Shown here piece by piece: positions 31,901 through 45,800 of a DNA stretch of 64,000 bases (its first letter is position 1; every line of letters begins with the position of its first letter). This DNA is from Onchidella celtica (taxonomy: Eukaryota > Mollusca > Gastropoda > Systellommatophora > Onchidiidae): assembly GCA_963931925.1 (NCBI GenBank), contig OZ007571.1, positions 35,692,233-35,756,232 on the forward strand, written 5' to 3'. The notes under the pieces are model-generated. The model saw only the letters and a list, made by a program, of their open reading frames with translations, was not told the origin of the DNA and searched no databases. Position numbers and translations under genes: made by a program.

Positions 31901-34900
31901 TTATGATGAAACTGATACATCCCAATTGTTTGGCTGAGAATATGAGCGTCCAACTTGAAAGCAACAAAGCAGCATACGTGTACATACCAGGTTTAGTATT
32001 ACTGAACTTAACTTCAGCTGGAGGTCAACATTCCAGACTGCAGCAACTGCTTCCTAGAGCAAACATATGCTGACAACAGCCAACAATAAAGAATCACATA
32101 CCTTTTTGAATGTTGATATGGGGGATATGGAACTGAATCTAACAATAAGAAAAAAAATTATACAGGATCAAACACAAATGGATGCATGTTCCATATCTTA
32201 CGCATTCTGGTAAAATTAATATTATCACTTCACTCAGAGCGAACTGCTCTTTCTTCCGACCTGCTGCAGAATGATTGCAATTTTGTCTTTTGATGATATT
32301 ACAACAAACAGTTGTATGGACACAAAAACGCAGACATTTCAGCAATGTGACATTGCAGGGTGGATACTCATGAAGTAATCGAACATTTTCTCTTGATATG
32401 CTGCTATACTGGGCTAAAATTGCATTTTGTAAGAAGTTGAATGGACTCACACTGGAACAATTTAACAAGTCTGTTCTGTGTCTACTGCAAAAAAATTATG
32501 ATTTATTCCATGTAAACAAAGCTTCCTCCAATCGTACCACCACTATTAGTCTGACATCCACAAAAGATAGTATCTTTATGTGTTGGTCATGAAATTTGCT
32601 TAAACACAGAAATAACGTTTGAATAGCACTCATTAAATTTAAATCTCACTGGTATTGCAAATACTATTATTAAAGACAAGTTACCAGAGCTGTGATTACC
32701 ACAAGGCAGCAAATGGAAACAGCATGCATGCAAGGCAGAAACTGACAAATGAAAGAAAGGTTACACGGTCAGGTCAAAAGTTTGGTGGAAACAAGCTCAA
32801 AAGGACCTATTCAGTAGCACGGACTCATTATCTTTTCACTAGTAAAATCTTCAATAAGTGATGGATATATGTACGCATCATTTTGGTGAGAACAAGCATC
32901 AGTAGCTTGCAAAGATCTAATTGCTGGGATGGATACAGCCAACAGTGACATTTTGCTAGGGACTGACTTCAATGTTCTCACTCTTAAATTATGTTTTCTT
33001 CTGAAAAAAGAAACTGAGAAAATCCATATGAAATCACTCTCTTCTGGGATACAGATGTGAAATTACACAACATTAAGGAAATAAAAAGAGCAAAGAATGG
33101 ACATCCATGGGTGCTCCAATACTGAACTTCGCCACTTGCATGTACTCACTAGATCTCACATAGCTTTCGGATGCACATAGATTTTCTGAATAGTGTAATA
33201 ATTATCAACTTACTGGAGGATATAAATTTCCATACTGGGTTTTTTTGTTTTCTTCCTTTTTTATGTACTTTGTTTTAATTTTCCTGCAAAACTGATCAGA
33301 GTGAAGTTACCATAAATGAGCATCCAACCCGCCTGTGAAAAGTAAATGTAATCAATCAATGCAAGTATATTACAATATATCAGTGGCAGAAGCAGCTTCT
33401 CCAAGCCTTATCCTACAGTGATGAATCTGGGGTAAGGAGTCCAGCTCTTCAACTTGCTGAAAACCCATCCCTGGTCCATACAGTATTCATTTTACAAATG
33501 GATCACTTCATCTCTTTTTTGCATGTTCACAATCAACAAACAAATTACCCATGTACTCTCCATATTTTAGACAGTGCCTATATTTATACACCATTGACAT
33601 TTTTTTTAAACGAATGTGACAGAACAGAGATGGACATTTTAAGATTGCAATCAGAATTACAAGTGTAATGCATATTAAGCCACAACTGTCTTTCTTTAGC
33701 AAAATATCATAAACAATCACTTTATACGATACAATGTGGCACTATTTTTTTCAAAGCTGACAAGCAACAGTGACAGCTATTTAGAAATTAGCCACTTCCT
33801 GTTTGAACCTCTGATTTCTTCAATTCTACAATCTCACATCTTTGTGCTATGATGATGACAGTTGATGACAATGAAATAATGCTGAAAAAGACCTACAAGT
33901 GAAGAATATGTCCAAATCAAAACTGATCAGCTTACAACCATATTCATAAATGCACATTTCAGGGTCACTTCAATTTTCGAGAGTCTGAAAGACAACACTG
34001 CATTTTTTACTCTTTCTGATAATTCATAAAATTTTATTCTGTATCATGTTTTATAAACTTGCCATAAAATCAAGCTGTAACTGTGCAAGGCTGCTGAAGA
34101 TTAAGTTTCCAGGAAATGTCATGTGAAATATAAAAGAAAGGCACTATCCAAAAGTATGTCACTAAATATCTGACATTTGCAACCAAAAAGTCATGAACAA
34201 ACCACATGCTGACAACAATATCTACTGTCAATGTTATATTTGTAGGCAATATTCCCACACATCAGTGGTCAACATCACACGAATGGTCAAGACATAATGT
34301 AATGTAAAGTAGTCAGTAGTGCTCAAAACAAAATGCAACAAAGAATTACTGCTTGTAAAATAAATGTACATGAACATGTTGACTTGAGGACAGGCAAAAA
34401 AACATCTGGTGTTAGGTTCAATAGCTAGCAGTTAGCTGGGAATAATCTAAGAAATAAAACAAAGATGACACAGGAACAGTACATTTCTCCTGTTCCTTGA
34501 TGTGTAACATATCATCCACCAATCATTCAGCACCAAGTTGACTCACACACACACATATAACAGCATGTTCCTCTCCATTCAACCATACAGTGAAACAGTG
34601 TAGTGTGACAAATATACACAACTGTAGGCAATAGAAATGATGGTTGGCAAAAACTATGAACATCATTAACACATTTAAACCCAAAGCAGCACTGATGTCA
34701 GAGCTTTCTCCTAGACAAGATGTAGACACAGGGATTTTAGCACATGGCTTGAGTGCAGGTTAAGCTAGCAGGCTCTTGTAAAACACAAAGCAAACTGACA
34801 ATGACTACACCTGACAACTACCAGATCACACTTGTACTTAGGTCCTGTCAGATATATGATCCAACAGTTGATTGTTACATAATAGGACAGTTGGAGATGT

Positions 34901-36758
34901 CAGATGTTAACACAAGTTCATATCCCTTTAAATATTCACACATTTGCAAGTCTAAGAATTGATGTAGTGGCTTGACAAGTCAGCTGAGCCAACTATCTCA
35001 ACACTGTGACAGTACATCACAATCAAATCTTCTATCGGAATATATGAGACAAATATACCGGCCATGATTTGTGTCACATTTGATTACCAGAGTTTTCCAT
35101 GGCCTCCAATGGCCAGAATCAGAGGTGCTGAACTATGCGTTTCACAAATCTTTTTTTCTAGGTCATTACATCTGTTAATAATATCTACACACCCATTCCT
35201 AAATAACTTACATGAAAAATGGACTTCTCTGTTTACTTCATCAAACGCTGATTTCTGATGCAGAATTTTTCCAATGAAGGATCATCATCTTCATTCACAA
35301 AAATAGGAGGTCCTTATGCTAGAGACCAATGTTACAGTTAATGCCTGAGGGACAGAGTTATCCAGAAGTCAAGATTAAGCCTCAACAATAGAGCTGTTCA
35401 CTTTTCAATACAACCCTTGTAACTACCTGATCATACTCACCCTCAAAAATCAGCTTTAAATGCACCAATTTCTGAAACTAAAGCCCATCAGTACATGATA
35501 AGATGCCAAATTATACACAGTGATACTGCCCACCAGAAAGTTATCAGCCGACTGGCTCACGACTCTCAGGCTCTTCTTACAACTACAAAGAAAGATCACA
35601 TGCTAACTCCTTTTTTCTGATCACTAAGTAGAAGGAAACTGGAAAAGAACAGAAAACTGAGAGAAGAATAGTACAATGAGTGACCTATATTCCAATTTGT
35701 TGGTATGGTTATCCCATCCACACTGCATCTACAATGGGTGCAAAGTAGCCCAACCGAATGATTTGAGATCTTATTCTTAATCCAAGGAGTTGTGGACACA
35801 GATCTGATGCATTCTACTTCCTACTCTTTTAACAGTTAAAGAATGTATCTGATGCAAATAATACAATTTCCTCAGGATACATTTACACAATGACTAGAAC
35901 CAATAGAAACTACTTTCTCTTGACATGTATAGATAGGTGGATTACAGAAAGAGGTAGCTGGATATTTAAATGGAAGTTGCCAATCTGATACTGCTCAGTG
36001 TTCATTTTCTTCATTTCAGGGCAGGGAAGGAAGTGGTAACCTAATGCAGCTTATGCCCCATCTGCAATACTACTGATGTTGAATATATTTCATTGTTAAT
36101 GTTATAGACTGGGACATGCTTCCCCAACACAGTGCAGGTGACCAAATCCTACAAAAGCAATCTCACTAATCCCACATTCATCCCTCTGCTAAGCAACTCT
36201 GTTTTACATAATCACAGGTGTGCCACAATTCAAACAAGAGAAGAAACAAAAATTAAGAGAATTGGGCTGACAGTCAAAGACTGATCACAGACACATATTT
36301 TATTTAAAAACTCCCAGGTGGAAAGGTTCTCCACAGATGTATTTGAAACAAAACTTATTACTTCAGTCTTGATAAATGAAATAACAAAACTCCAGAAAGG
36401 TTTGGAATATTCAACATGAAAGTTTTATAAATTTTCTTACATGTGCTCATTACTTCTGTGTATGTGAATCTGTGGTTATATTTATAACCAAACACCAAAT
36501 TGCATAAATGAAACAAATTCCATATTAGAGATTTAAATTATCCAATCTCTCTGGACAGCACATGTCTGGTGACAATCTTTCTTATTCACCATGCTAAGCA
36601 CTAATCTACCAGATAAAGACCTACAAGTGATGTCTAAAAGTAAGAAAAACTGAAGAAAAGGGGGAGACAGGCAGGAGAGAGAAAGAGAGAGAGAGAGGCG
36701 AGACGACAAGAAAAGGTGAAGTTTGGTGCCATGTCCTTCATGCAAACAAACACACACA
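28998..36758. other. Region between convergent MYT1 and RAB10 coding ends
   Basis: About 7.8 kb, AT-rich, without recognised transposons or long ORFs. Part is probably RAB10 3' UTR. A minus-strand AATAAA (29,134-29,129) followed by GT-rich sequence is the most distal candidate end, but many closer ones exist. Contains the 20-bp duplication, an A18 run near 30,167 and a GA microsatellite near 36,670-36,700. Confidence 0.4.
30321..30360 (+). repeat. 20-bp direct tandem duplication
   Basis: CAGATCCGCTGGCCGTCACT is present twice with no spacer. GC-rich relative to the surrounding AT-rich DNA. Confidence 0.95.
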
Positions 36759-36833
36759 TCAACAGCAGCGCTTGGAGCTGGTCTCCTGTGGGCTCATGTT
36801 GACTCCACTGGGCTCTGCTATTCTACCAGGTGT
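36759..36833 (-). CDS. RAB10: RAB10 exon 6 (hypervariable tail, CC prenylation site)
   Basis: Encodes [20 protein letters not shown] then KRCC and TGA (36,761-36,759). The terminal Cys-Cys is the geranylgeranylation site. The acceptor is tatatttcag. Confidence 0.95.
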   Translation of the reverse strand, partial: TPGRIAEPSGVNMSPQETSSKRCC

Positions 36834-39800
36834 CTGAAATATAGTGGATTGTACAATCACACAAAGGTCCAAACAAACTCAGTGGGAACATCACATTAGG
36901 TTTATTTGTCTTAGATCTAAACTTTTTTTAAAAATTAATGGCATACATATATGTTTAGTCACAAGTGAGATTTCCTGCTAATTTTGTTGCGTTTTTTTTT
37001 ATAATGATACTGATTATGAGACTAATTTCAGTTTAACAGCCGTAACGTTTGCCTCCAGCACAACTGATAAACAAAATCCCACTTCAAGGTGATTGTCTTA
37101 ACACAATGGTAAAGGTTATGATCTGGAAAGAAACGTATGGCTGAATTTTTTTTCAATGGCATGTAATTTTTGGGTTCAGTGTAGTCACTGTTCCTATCAA
37201 CATTCCCTCAACCTAATAATTTACTGTTCCCCAATAGGTGTGCCAGAACATTTTGAGCATATGAATTGATGTTGGAATCATTCCATTAATGATTTTTGGA
37301 AACATGAATACAAGAGGAGACATACATATGCGCTGTTCAAAGTAAGTGGACATCCATATCATCACTGCCAAAATTTCTTACTGAACTTACATGACATACA
37401 TCTTCCATCCCTATCTCATTATTTACCCTGGTTCCAACAGAGTTTTATATGATGACAGTAAGTAACAGATAGCTGATACTATGACAATCAGATCTCATAT
37501 ATTATATATTTGTTCCAAACTTTATAACAACAGCACAAATGGCCTGTTGACTAAACAAACCAGCAATAGCAAATAATGAAATGGTGTGAATGGAAAAAGG
37601 ATTAACACCTGCCTACATGAATGTTATTGTTGGAGGAAACTGATCCCCCACCTTTCCTTATGGATACCTACCTTTCTAAGGATAGCCTGAGCCAAGTTCA
37701 TGAAAGCCTTTTCTACATTGATGTTTGCTTTAGCACTAGTTTCCAGGAATGGTATGTTATGTTCTCTTGCAATCTGAATGACAAAAGCAAAGGGTCTGTA
37801 TAAGTCACAAATTCAAATTTTCTTAACCCTCACCCTGCGAGGGGCGGCAATTGTCGGTATTGACTTGCAAGCGCTCACGCCGCACAGGCGGCAAAAGTCG
37901 GCAAGGTCAAGCTGACCGCGCCATGCGCAAGCCGTATTTTCACGCATCAGGTCACTGACCCTTTTGAGACGTAACCACCGTGTTATTGTTCACTGTATCT
38001 CTTCTAAATCAAAGGCATTGTGACATGGACATGTTAACCAGTGAACCACTGGTCGGAATCACAAAGACTAAGCTTTCAAAGGCTCTCCCCACACTTTCAA
38101 AAGATGTAACATCGACATGCGAACTGTTGCTCAACAAATTTGCAATATTATCTCATTTTCTCACAAGCTGACCACCATCTGGAGTTGTCTGTATCTAAGA
38201 ACCAATCAGAAACAAGCTCTGAAATAATCTTTGCCCCAAATGCCCACATTGGTTTATTTGTATGTGTCAATCAGGATGAAACCATTTGTGTAGGGCTTGG
38301 GAGGGCATGGCTAGTTATCATGCTTCATTCTCACGAAAACTACAGCTATCAGTTTGGAATCATAAGTCAGATCATTGGTTAGAGACTGATAGACTAAGGT
38401 TTTGCTGCTTAATTCATTATCAAGCGTGATAAGGCATAACAGCGAATGTTTTCATACCGATCAATAAAAACCGAACCACGCGGACAGCGTATGTGGTCAT
38501 CGTCTAGCGGCACGGGTCAGTGACCCCAGATAAGATTCTCCGTGAGTAATGTCACTGACTGGGCAGCCGGCTTTACGGGTAACGCGCAGGGTGAGCGTTA
38601 ATATGCTCTAAATCAAGTTCGATGTTGATGATATGTGAAAAGCTCTTTCCCTGTTAGATTTAAAATAGTTTCTGACAATTGACATCAACAGAATAAAATA
38701 ACTGAAAGAATGCAATCCCTGAGGTTGGACAAAACTGTCATTTTCCACATATACAGCAATTAAGTGATATTAAGTTCTGAATTTCTGAAGATACAAACAG
38801 CCAGATCTATGGGCATAAAGTGTCTTTAGCCATATGCAGTTCACAAAAACTTTTAAATATGCCTAATGTTGCCCAACCCATTGCTTCTATCTTCCTCAAA
38901 ACTCACAGCTTCTCCTCTCGCAGTGGGCACTTGTCTCTTGTCATCCATGTCACACTTGTTTCCCAAGATCATCTTCTCCACATCTTCATTGGCATGCTGG
39001 ATAAATTATGCACACATACATTAATAAGCCTGGAAATCAGCAATATACTGAGCTTAAATTTCTACCCGGTAACCAAAACTGACACACTTCTACTTTGAAA
39101 GGAATCTGTCATTCATTAAATCCTCAGACACAAAATTCTCACATGTAGCTTTATTCAGCTGAAGTTATGACTTCTCAACAATCAGCTCAAACCACTGGTA
39201 CAAACATCATTGAAAACAAAACAAAATCTTTAAAAACTGGTAAGGCACAAAAAGTTCACAGACTACCACATTTTCTCCTTTACACTAAATTACAGTTGTA
39301 TTCCAAAAATATAGTCCAGCTTACTTCATTCAAAGTCCATGGGACAGTGCTGTAAACGATATCTAAACACAATTGACAAATACCCCACCAAGATGTGAGA
39401 AAGGAGATTAAAATTAAACTTGCCTTTTAATAATCATTTCCATTACTGTGTTCCCATGGAGTGATCAAAAGTGATGCATACAAGATCAGACATTAAATGC
39501 ACAAATATTCTCTCACATACTGGATTGCATGCAGTATGGTTTACTGCTCAGATGCCATAGATACCTCATTATTCAGTCCCAATGAACAGAATGAGAAATA
39601 CTGTATTTTAATTTAAGGGGGTATGCGGGTCCTGAAGACGATTTTTGTTATTATGAGAAATAGACAATTTTAACTATTATAATCAAATTCAGGATGTCTG
39701 AATTTGCAGGAAAAAAATGCAAACAAATTTGTTTGTCATATTGTTGCCATGGCAGCATCTTGGATTTTGAGTCCCCAAAAAGTACCAAATTCAATATAGA

Positions 39801-42800
39801 TAGGCTTCGCCAAATTTTTACTGGATTTATTTGAAACTTCTCTTATGTCTTATTCAATCCAATTAAAAACTTTATACAGAAGGGAATTTTGATACCTCTG
39901 CGGATCTTTTGTTATAAATTTTTGAAAATGGTATGTAGCGGAATTCCATTTTTTCTTATTTTCTATAAAAAAAAAATTCAACCAAAAAAAAAATGAAAAG
40001 TTAAACAAATTTCCTGCTGTATGAATTTTTTTATTTGTTCAAACATGTTGTTAGCCAAATTTTATACCAATTGGTCAATAAATAAAAAACTAGTTCACAG
40101 ATCACTGATCAAAAGTGCAATTTCGAGAAAATCGCATTTGAAAGTTTTTTTCAATAAAAATGTTATTGAAACGTGTTACACATGGCTAAAGTCATCATTA
40201 CTGGTGTGCTAAGCCTCAACAATGATTTCCAAACCACCAAAGGCTTATGACAGATGTGTACGGAGGAGTAGGGGTTTTGATAGCGACACTAAGATGTTAT
40301 TTAGGGCTAATTTTGCAGCCCAATGGCATGATTCTTGTGCCTTTTTCTTGACCCCCCACCTCACTAAAAGGCATATTTCAGGGTTATAAACATTCAAAAT
40401 TGACATTTGGTTAGTAAAATAGTGTTCCTAAATGGATAAACTAACCGGAAAGTACAAAATCGCGATATCGGTATTTTTAAGCCTAATTTCGATTTCAGGA
40501 CCCGCGCCCCCCTTTAACATCATGTCCTGAAATTTACCAATGCCAGTAATTTCTCAATGCATATCTACAAAATGTTGCCACTGTCTAGACCACCCACATC
40601 TTCAAAACTGCCAATTATTACCTCATCAATGTTTCTGAGCCACTTGGAAATGTTGTCAAAAGTTTTGACATTGGTGATGTCGTACACCAACATGATGCCC
40701 ATTGAACCACGGTAGTAAGAGGTGGTTATGGTGTGAAATCTCTCTTGCCCTGCTGTGTCCCTGCAGCAATTAAAAAACAATTTTGCATCACATTTACATA
40801 ATATGATATAATGGATATATTTCTCACAAAGAAAATCAATTTTTCTCTTTCAATCAGTTAGGTTGCATGGTGATAAAAATTTTCGTCTACATAACTAAAA
40901 AATGGTGTCTGAACAATCTTCAAGCATTCTGTCTTAATACCTCTAGATCTATGTCAAGCATATCTTCAAGTTTTCAGTATTAACACCTCCAAAAGTCAAG
41001 CAAGTTTTCAAGTATTCAGCCTTTACACCCCCAAAGGTCAATCAAGTCTTCAGGTATTCTGTCTTATGACCTCAAAATGTCAGGAAAGTCTTCAAGCATC
41101 CTGTCTTAACACCTACAAACGTCAAGAACATCTCCATGCATTCTGTCTCAAAGCCTCTTAGGGACAAAGGACTTGAAATACAATGCACAAACAGATTTGT
41201 CAAACTTGACCGCTCCCCTTCATTTTTTCTTTCCTCTCTTCTCATTTGCCATGAGCTTCTCACTTACAAGCCAAAAATATCTGTCAACAGACAAATGATC
41301 CAACTGTTCTAAGAGAAAAAAAAAACAAAAACAAAACACAATTATGGGAATGAACCATCCACATCCGTAAATACCAAAAAACATGATCATTTCAAAATCT
41401 ATATTCTCAACAAGTTTAGTGCATACTATTTCTTATGTTTTTGCTTACCATATTTGAAGTTTTATCTTTTTCCCCTCCAATTCTACAGTCTTGATCTTGA
41501 AGTCTATGCCTGAAAAGGAAACAATATACCACTTGATATAAAATAAAGTGAGAACAGACTACAAACACATCAGAAAACTGAGCAATTAAGAATAAAACAG
41601 GCTTGTCCTGAACTGTGGAATTAAATAAATACTATACATTCCCTCCTCAACTCCTTCCCTTCTGCACACCTGATTGTCCTCTCACTCACTTCATCTCCCT
41701 GCGAAATGTTGTCCTTGCCTAACTATCCTTACATCCACTTGTTATTCTCCATTCTATTTTGTTCCTGGCTTGTTCCCTGCCCACCGGCAACACTAGTGTG
41801 ATTTATAAACCATGTCAATCAGACACACAAACTAAAAACACACACATGTTCCCTGGCTGACACTCTCAGCCCAAACTTGTTTATAGCCCATTATGTAAAT
41901 TGGGATGGATTAACGAATCCGGTTATCACCAGAAAACACACTAAAGCCCCTTGCTTAGTGGGGAAAGAGTGAGAAAAAATATTAAAATGCCTAAACTTGA
42001 AAGATATTATATTACTAACTACATCCCCAATCCCAAACCTATCTAAATTAAACCTGCCATAACCCTCATCATGTCCGCAATTGTATCCCTAAACATCAAT
42101 ACAACCTGGTACCATAATCATTGATCCTTCGGCAAATTCTTATCTACGCTATTAATAATAATAATGGATGGCATTTATACAGCACATATCCATTTAAAAT
42201 GCTCTATGTGCTTTACAGAAGCAACATGTCAACCACAGAGCAGAATGGAGCGCCTGCGAAGCGCTCAACATACTACGCTGCTGCTTTCTCTCTCCCTGTC
42301 TCACTCACACTCTCTCTCTACCTCTCTCTATCTCAGAGCAAATTGTAACGCAGCCTATTAGGCGCAGTTCACAACTCACAACTCAAATAATATTTAAATA
42401 TTTATTAATAATAATATATATTTAATAATGAATAATAAATTTTGTTGTTGCTGGTGGGGGATGATATGGATAAATTTTAATCTATTAATTTCAATTTTGC
42501 CCGGGCAGTGGCCTGTTCGGCCGGCTCTTTACGATTTCCAACTGCCAAGGTATCTTTAAAGTGCGCAACCTGCACACGGGTCCTCCGAATTTTTCGTCCT
42601 TATCCGAGAAGACTAGGTACTCGATCCTACCCCCCCCCCACCAATAGGATCAGAGACATGAAAATATGAGAAAAAAAAAACAATTTCCAACATGCCTGCA
42701 CTGCAAACCCGGGACTCGTGGCATGAGAGGCGAGCACCTTGCCTCTAGACCACCTTAGTCACTGTGAGTTTAAAAATTAAACTACGCCCCACTTTCACCT

Positions 42801-45800
42801 GATTCACTAACATTGTGACTGTAAATACAATTTCTTCAAGATTCATGACAACTTATTTCATAATGCTGATAATGATGTATCTCAATAAAAAAATATTTAA
42901 AAAACAGGAAAGCCCCCCCCCCCCCCCCCATTGAACGGGACGTTGCTAATTAGAAATATAAATGTAAATCAAATTTAAAACATGTAAAAATGTAAATGAT
43001 TTCTTTTAGTCAGTGTGAACTGAACAGCTCATCTCTCTCTACGGTCTCTGTATTTACTGAAAATATATTTTGGGGGTTTATTACTTTTTTGTTTGCATGG
43101 AGGTTAGTTCATTTTTAATTGTCTGTCTGACTTTCTCTGTGATCCACAAAATTGGCTAATAATTCATCTTTAAAAAAAAAGCCTAGTCACAATTTTATCC
43201 TCTGGAGCAAAGCAACGATGATCAGTCGGAGGGGAAGCAGAAAAAAAGTAACAAAAAAAAAAAGTCACCTCTTGCGGAGATTCAAATCCCCCCTTACCAA
43301 CTTGGCAGGCGATTTTACTTAGCATGCCACCGGGGAACCTGAGTAAAAGCGTTACTAAGCAGGGTCTCTCCAATGCTACTGAGGACATGATAACTGATAA
43401 GTATCGCTAAAAATAAAAGACAACCTGTGCATTATTATTGTAAGAAACACAATGTGTTACTCCGAATCGAGGCATCTTACCTTGTGAAGAGCCTAATTAT
43501 TCAACAAAAAAAGCCACAATTGTGAACTAAAGGAACTCTTCCTTAACAAAAATCACAAAACCAAAAATCCATCTCGCAAATAAGCGTGGCCTTTTTCTTT
43601 TCACCATTCCTGACACTAGCTAGCTCTATATTATCCTCAGGCTACTGTTATTTACATAGATTTCAAACTTTATTCACTACTAATATTATGAATGCACCTG
43701 CTGGGCACCCACACACTATAAATTCACTGCTCACTGTGTATTTTTCAAATGTCACGCCAAAGGAAAACTCATTTAAAAAGCATGAGGAGATGGATTGGAA
43801 GGGGTCTGTTTGCAATCAGCAAACTCTCTTACATATTTACAGGCAGTTTTCTTAACCCTCACCCTGCGAGGGGCGGCAATTGTCGGTATTTACTTGCAAG
43901 CGCTCACGCCGCACAAACACGTTGGCAATTGTCGGTATTTACTTGCAAGCGCTCACGCCGCACGGGCGGCAAAAGTTGGGAAGGTCAAGCTGACCGCACC
44001 ATGCGCAAGCCGTATTTTCACGCATCAGGTCACTGACCTTTTTGAGACGTAACCACCGTGTTATTGTTCACTGTATCTCTTCTAAATCAAAGGCATTGTG
44101 ACATGGACATGTTAACCAGTGAACCACTGGTCGGAATCACAAAGACTAAACTTTCAAAGGCTCTCCCCACACTTTCAAAAGATGTAACATCGACATGCGA
44201 ACTGTTGCTCAACAAATTTGCAATATTATCTCATTTTCTCACAAGCTGACCACCATCTGGAGTTGTTAGTATCTAAGAACCAATCAGAAACAAGCTCTGA
44301 AATAATCTTTGCCCCAAATGCCCACATTGGTTTATTAGTATGTGTCAATCAGGATGAAACCATTTATGTAGGGCTTGGGAGGGCGTGGCTAGTTATCATG
44401 CTTCGTTCTCACGAAAACCACAGCTGTCAGTTCGGAATCATGTCAGATCACTGGTTAGAGACTGACAGGCTAATATTTTGCTGGTTAATTTATAATCAAG
44501 AATGATAAGGCATAGCAGCGAATGTTTTCATACCGATCAATAAAAACCGAACCACGTGGACAGCATTTGTGGTCATCGCATAGCGGCGCGGGTCAGTGAC
44601 CCCAGATAAGATTCTTCGTGAGTAAGGTCACTGACCGTGCAGCGGGCTTTACAGGTAGCGCGCGGGGTATGGGTTAATAAGCAACAACTCGGAAGGAGTT
44701 CCGAATGCGTTACATGCTAAAGAGGGTTTATTTTGAGGGGGTTGAAAAAAAAAGGGGCTAGGTATTTTTGGGGGGTTTACTAAAGAAATAGAAACAAATA
44801 TTTCGTGGCATGTTTCGCTTTCTCTTATGTGTCTCTCTCCCCTCTCTATCTCGCTTCTGTTTCATCTCGATTTCTCTGCATTAGAATCATCTGAAAGAGA
44901 ACACATACATAATAATCATAAATCATGACAATACTCGGATCCGCACTCACACCCTTTCGCTCCTAAATCACACGTCTTAACCATTTCGCCATGCAGGTGA
45001 GTTAACAGATTGTCGGTAAAAATTTACTTATACTCACAGTCAGTACCTTGACCTAAATTACGGAAAGTTACCAACCTTGTTAATTTGCATACTTTTATAA
45101 AATTATGAATCGGCTTAGTAGCGAAACAATCCGATTTCAGCTGCTCAGAGATTGCATGATCTGAGCTAATGAGGGCCTGCTTGAGTGTACATCGATCGCC
45201 AGTGGCTACCCCAGCCCCTTTTCGCCCAATTAGTCAATCTGACTACCGCCCATTGATACAAACTGACTAGACCCTCATGCCCCCAGGTGCATCTGACCAT
45301 TCCATGTGTTGTGAGTTTAAATTCGTGAACACTATACCAAGTTTTGGTTCAGTAAACCTTCTCCAGCCGCGCTTTTTGGTAAATTCTGTTACTCTTACTG
45401 TGACCTCTCCCCAGCAAGTTTCAAAATGGCAACTGTTTTCGGATTTTGTCTCACTTCAGACTTTTTTCTTGGATTATACTATTTTTCTTAGCAAGTATGT
45501 TACAAATGTTATTGTGAATATGAAGTGATAATTGGTCATACAGTCTGGAACAATGTGTAACAGTGAGCTTTACTCAATAACGGTAAAAATTTCATGTAAC
45601 GCATAGTGGCATACGGAACTCCTCCCAACAACTCAGCTCAGAAATAACTCTGAACATTTGTTTCGGTGTCTTAGTTGGTTCATCATGAGACAGGCCTAAT
45701 CCTATGACTAAACCAACTAGACTAGTCTCTAGATCAGATCTGGATCTACAATACATGGTCTTTCTCATTGATGCTGCCAGGTTAAATAAAAAACAACAAA

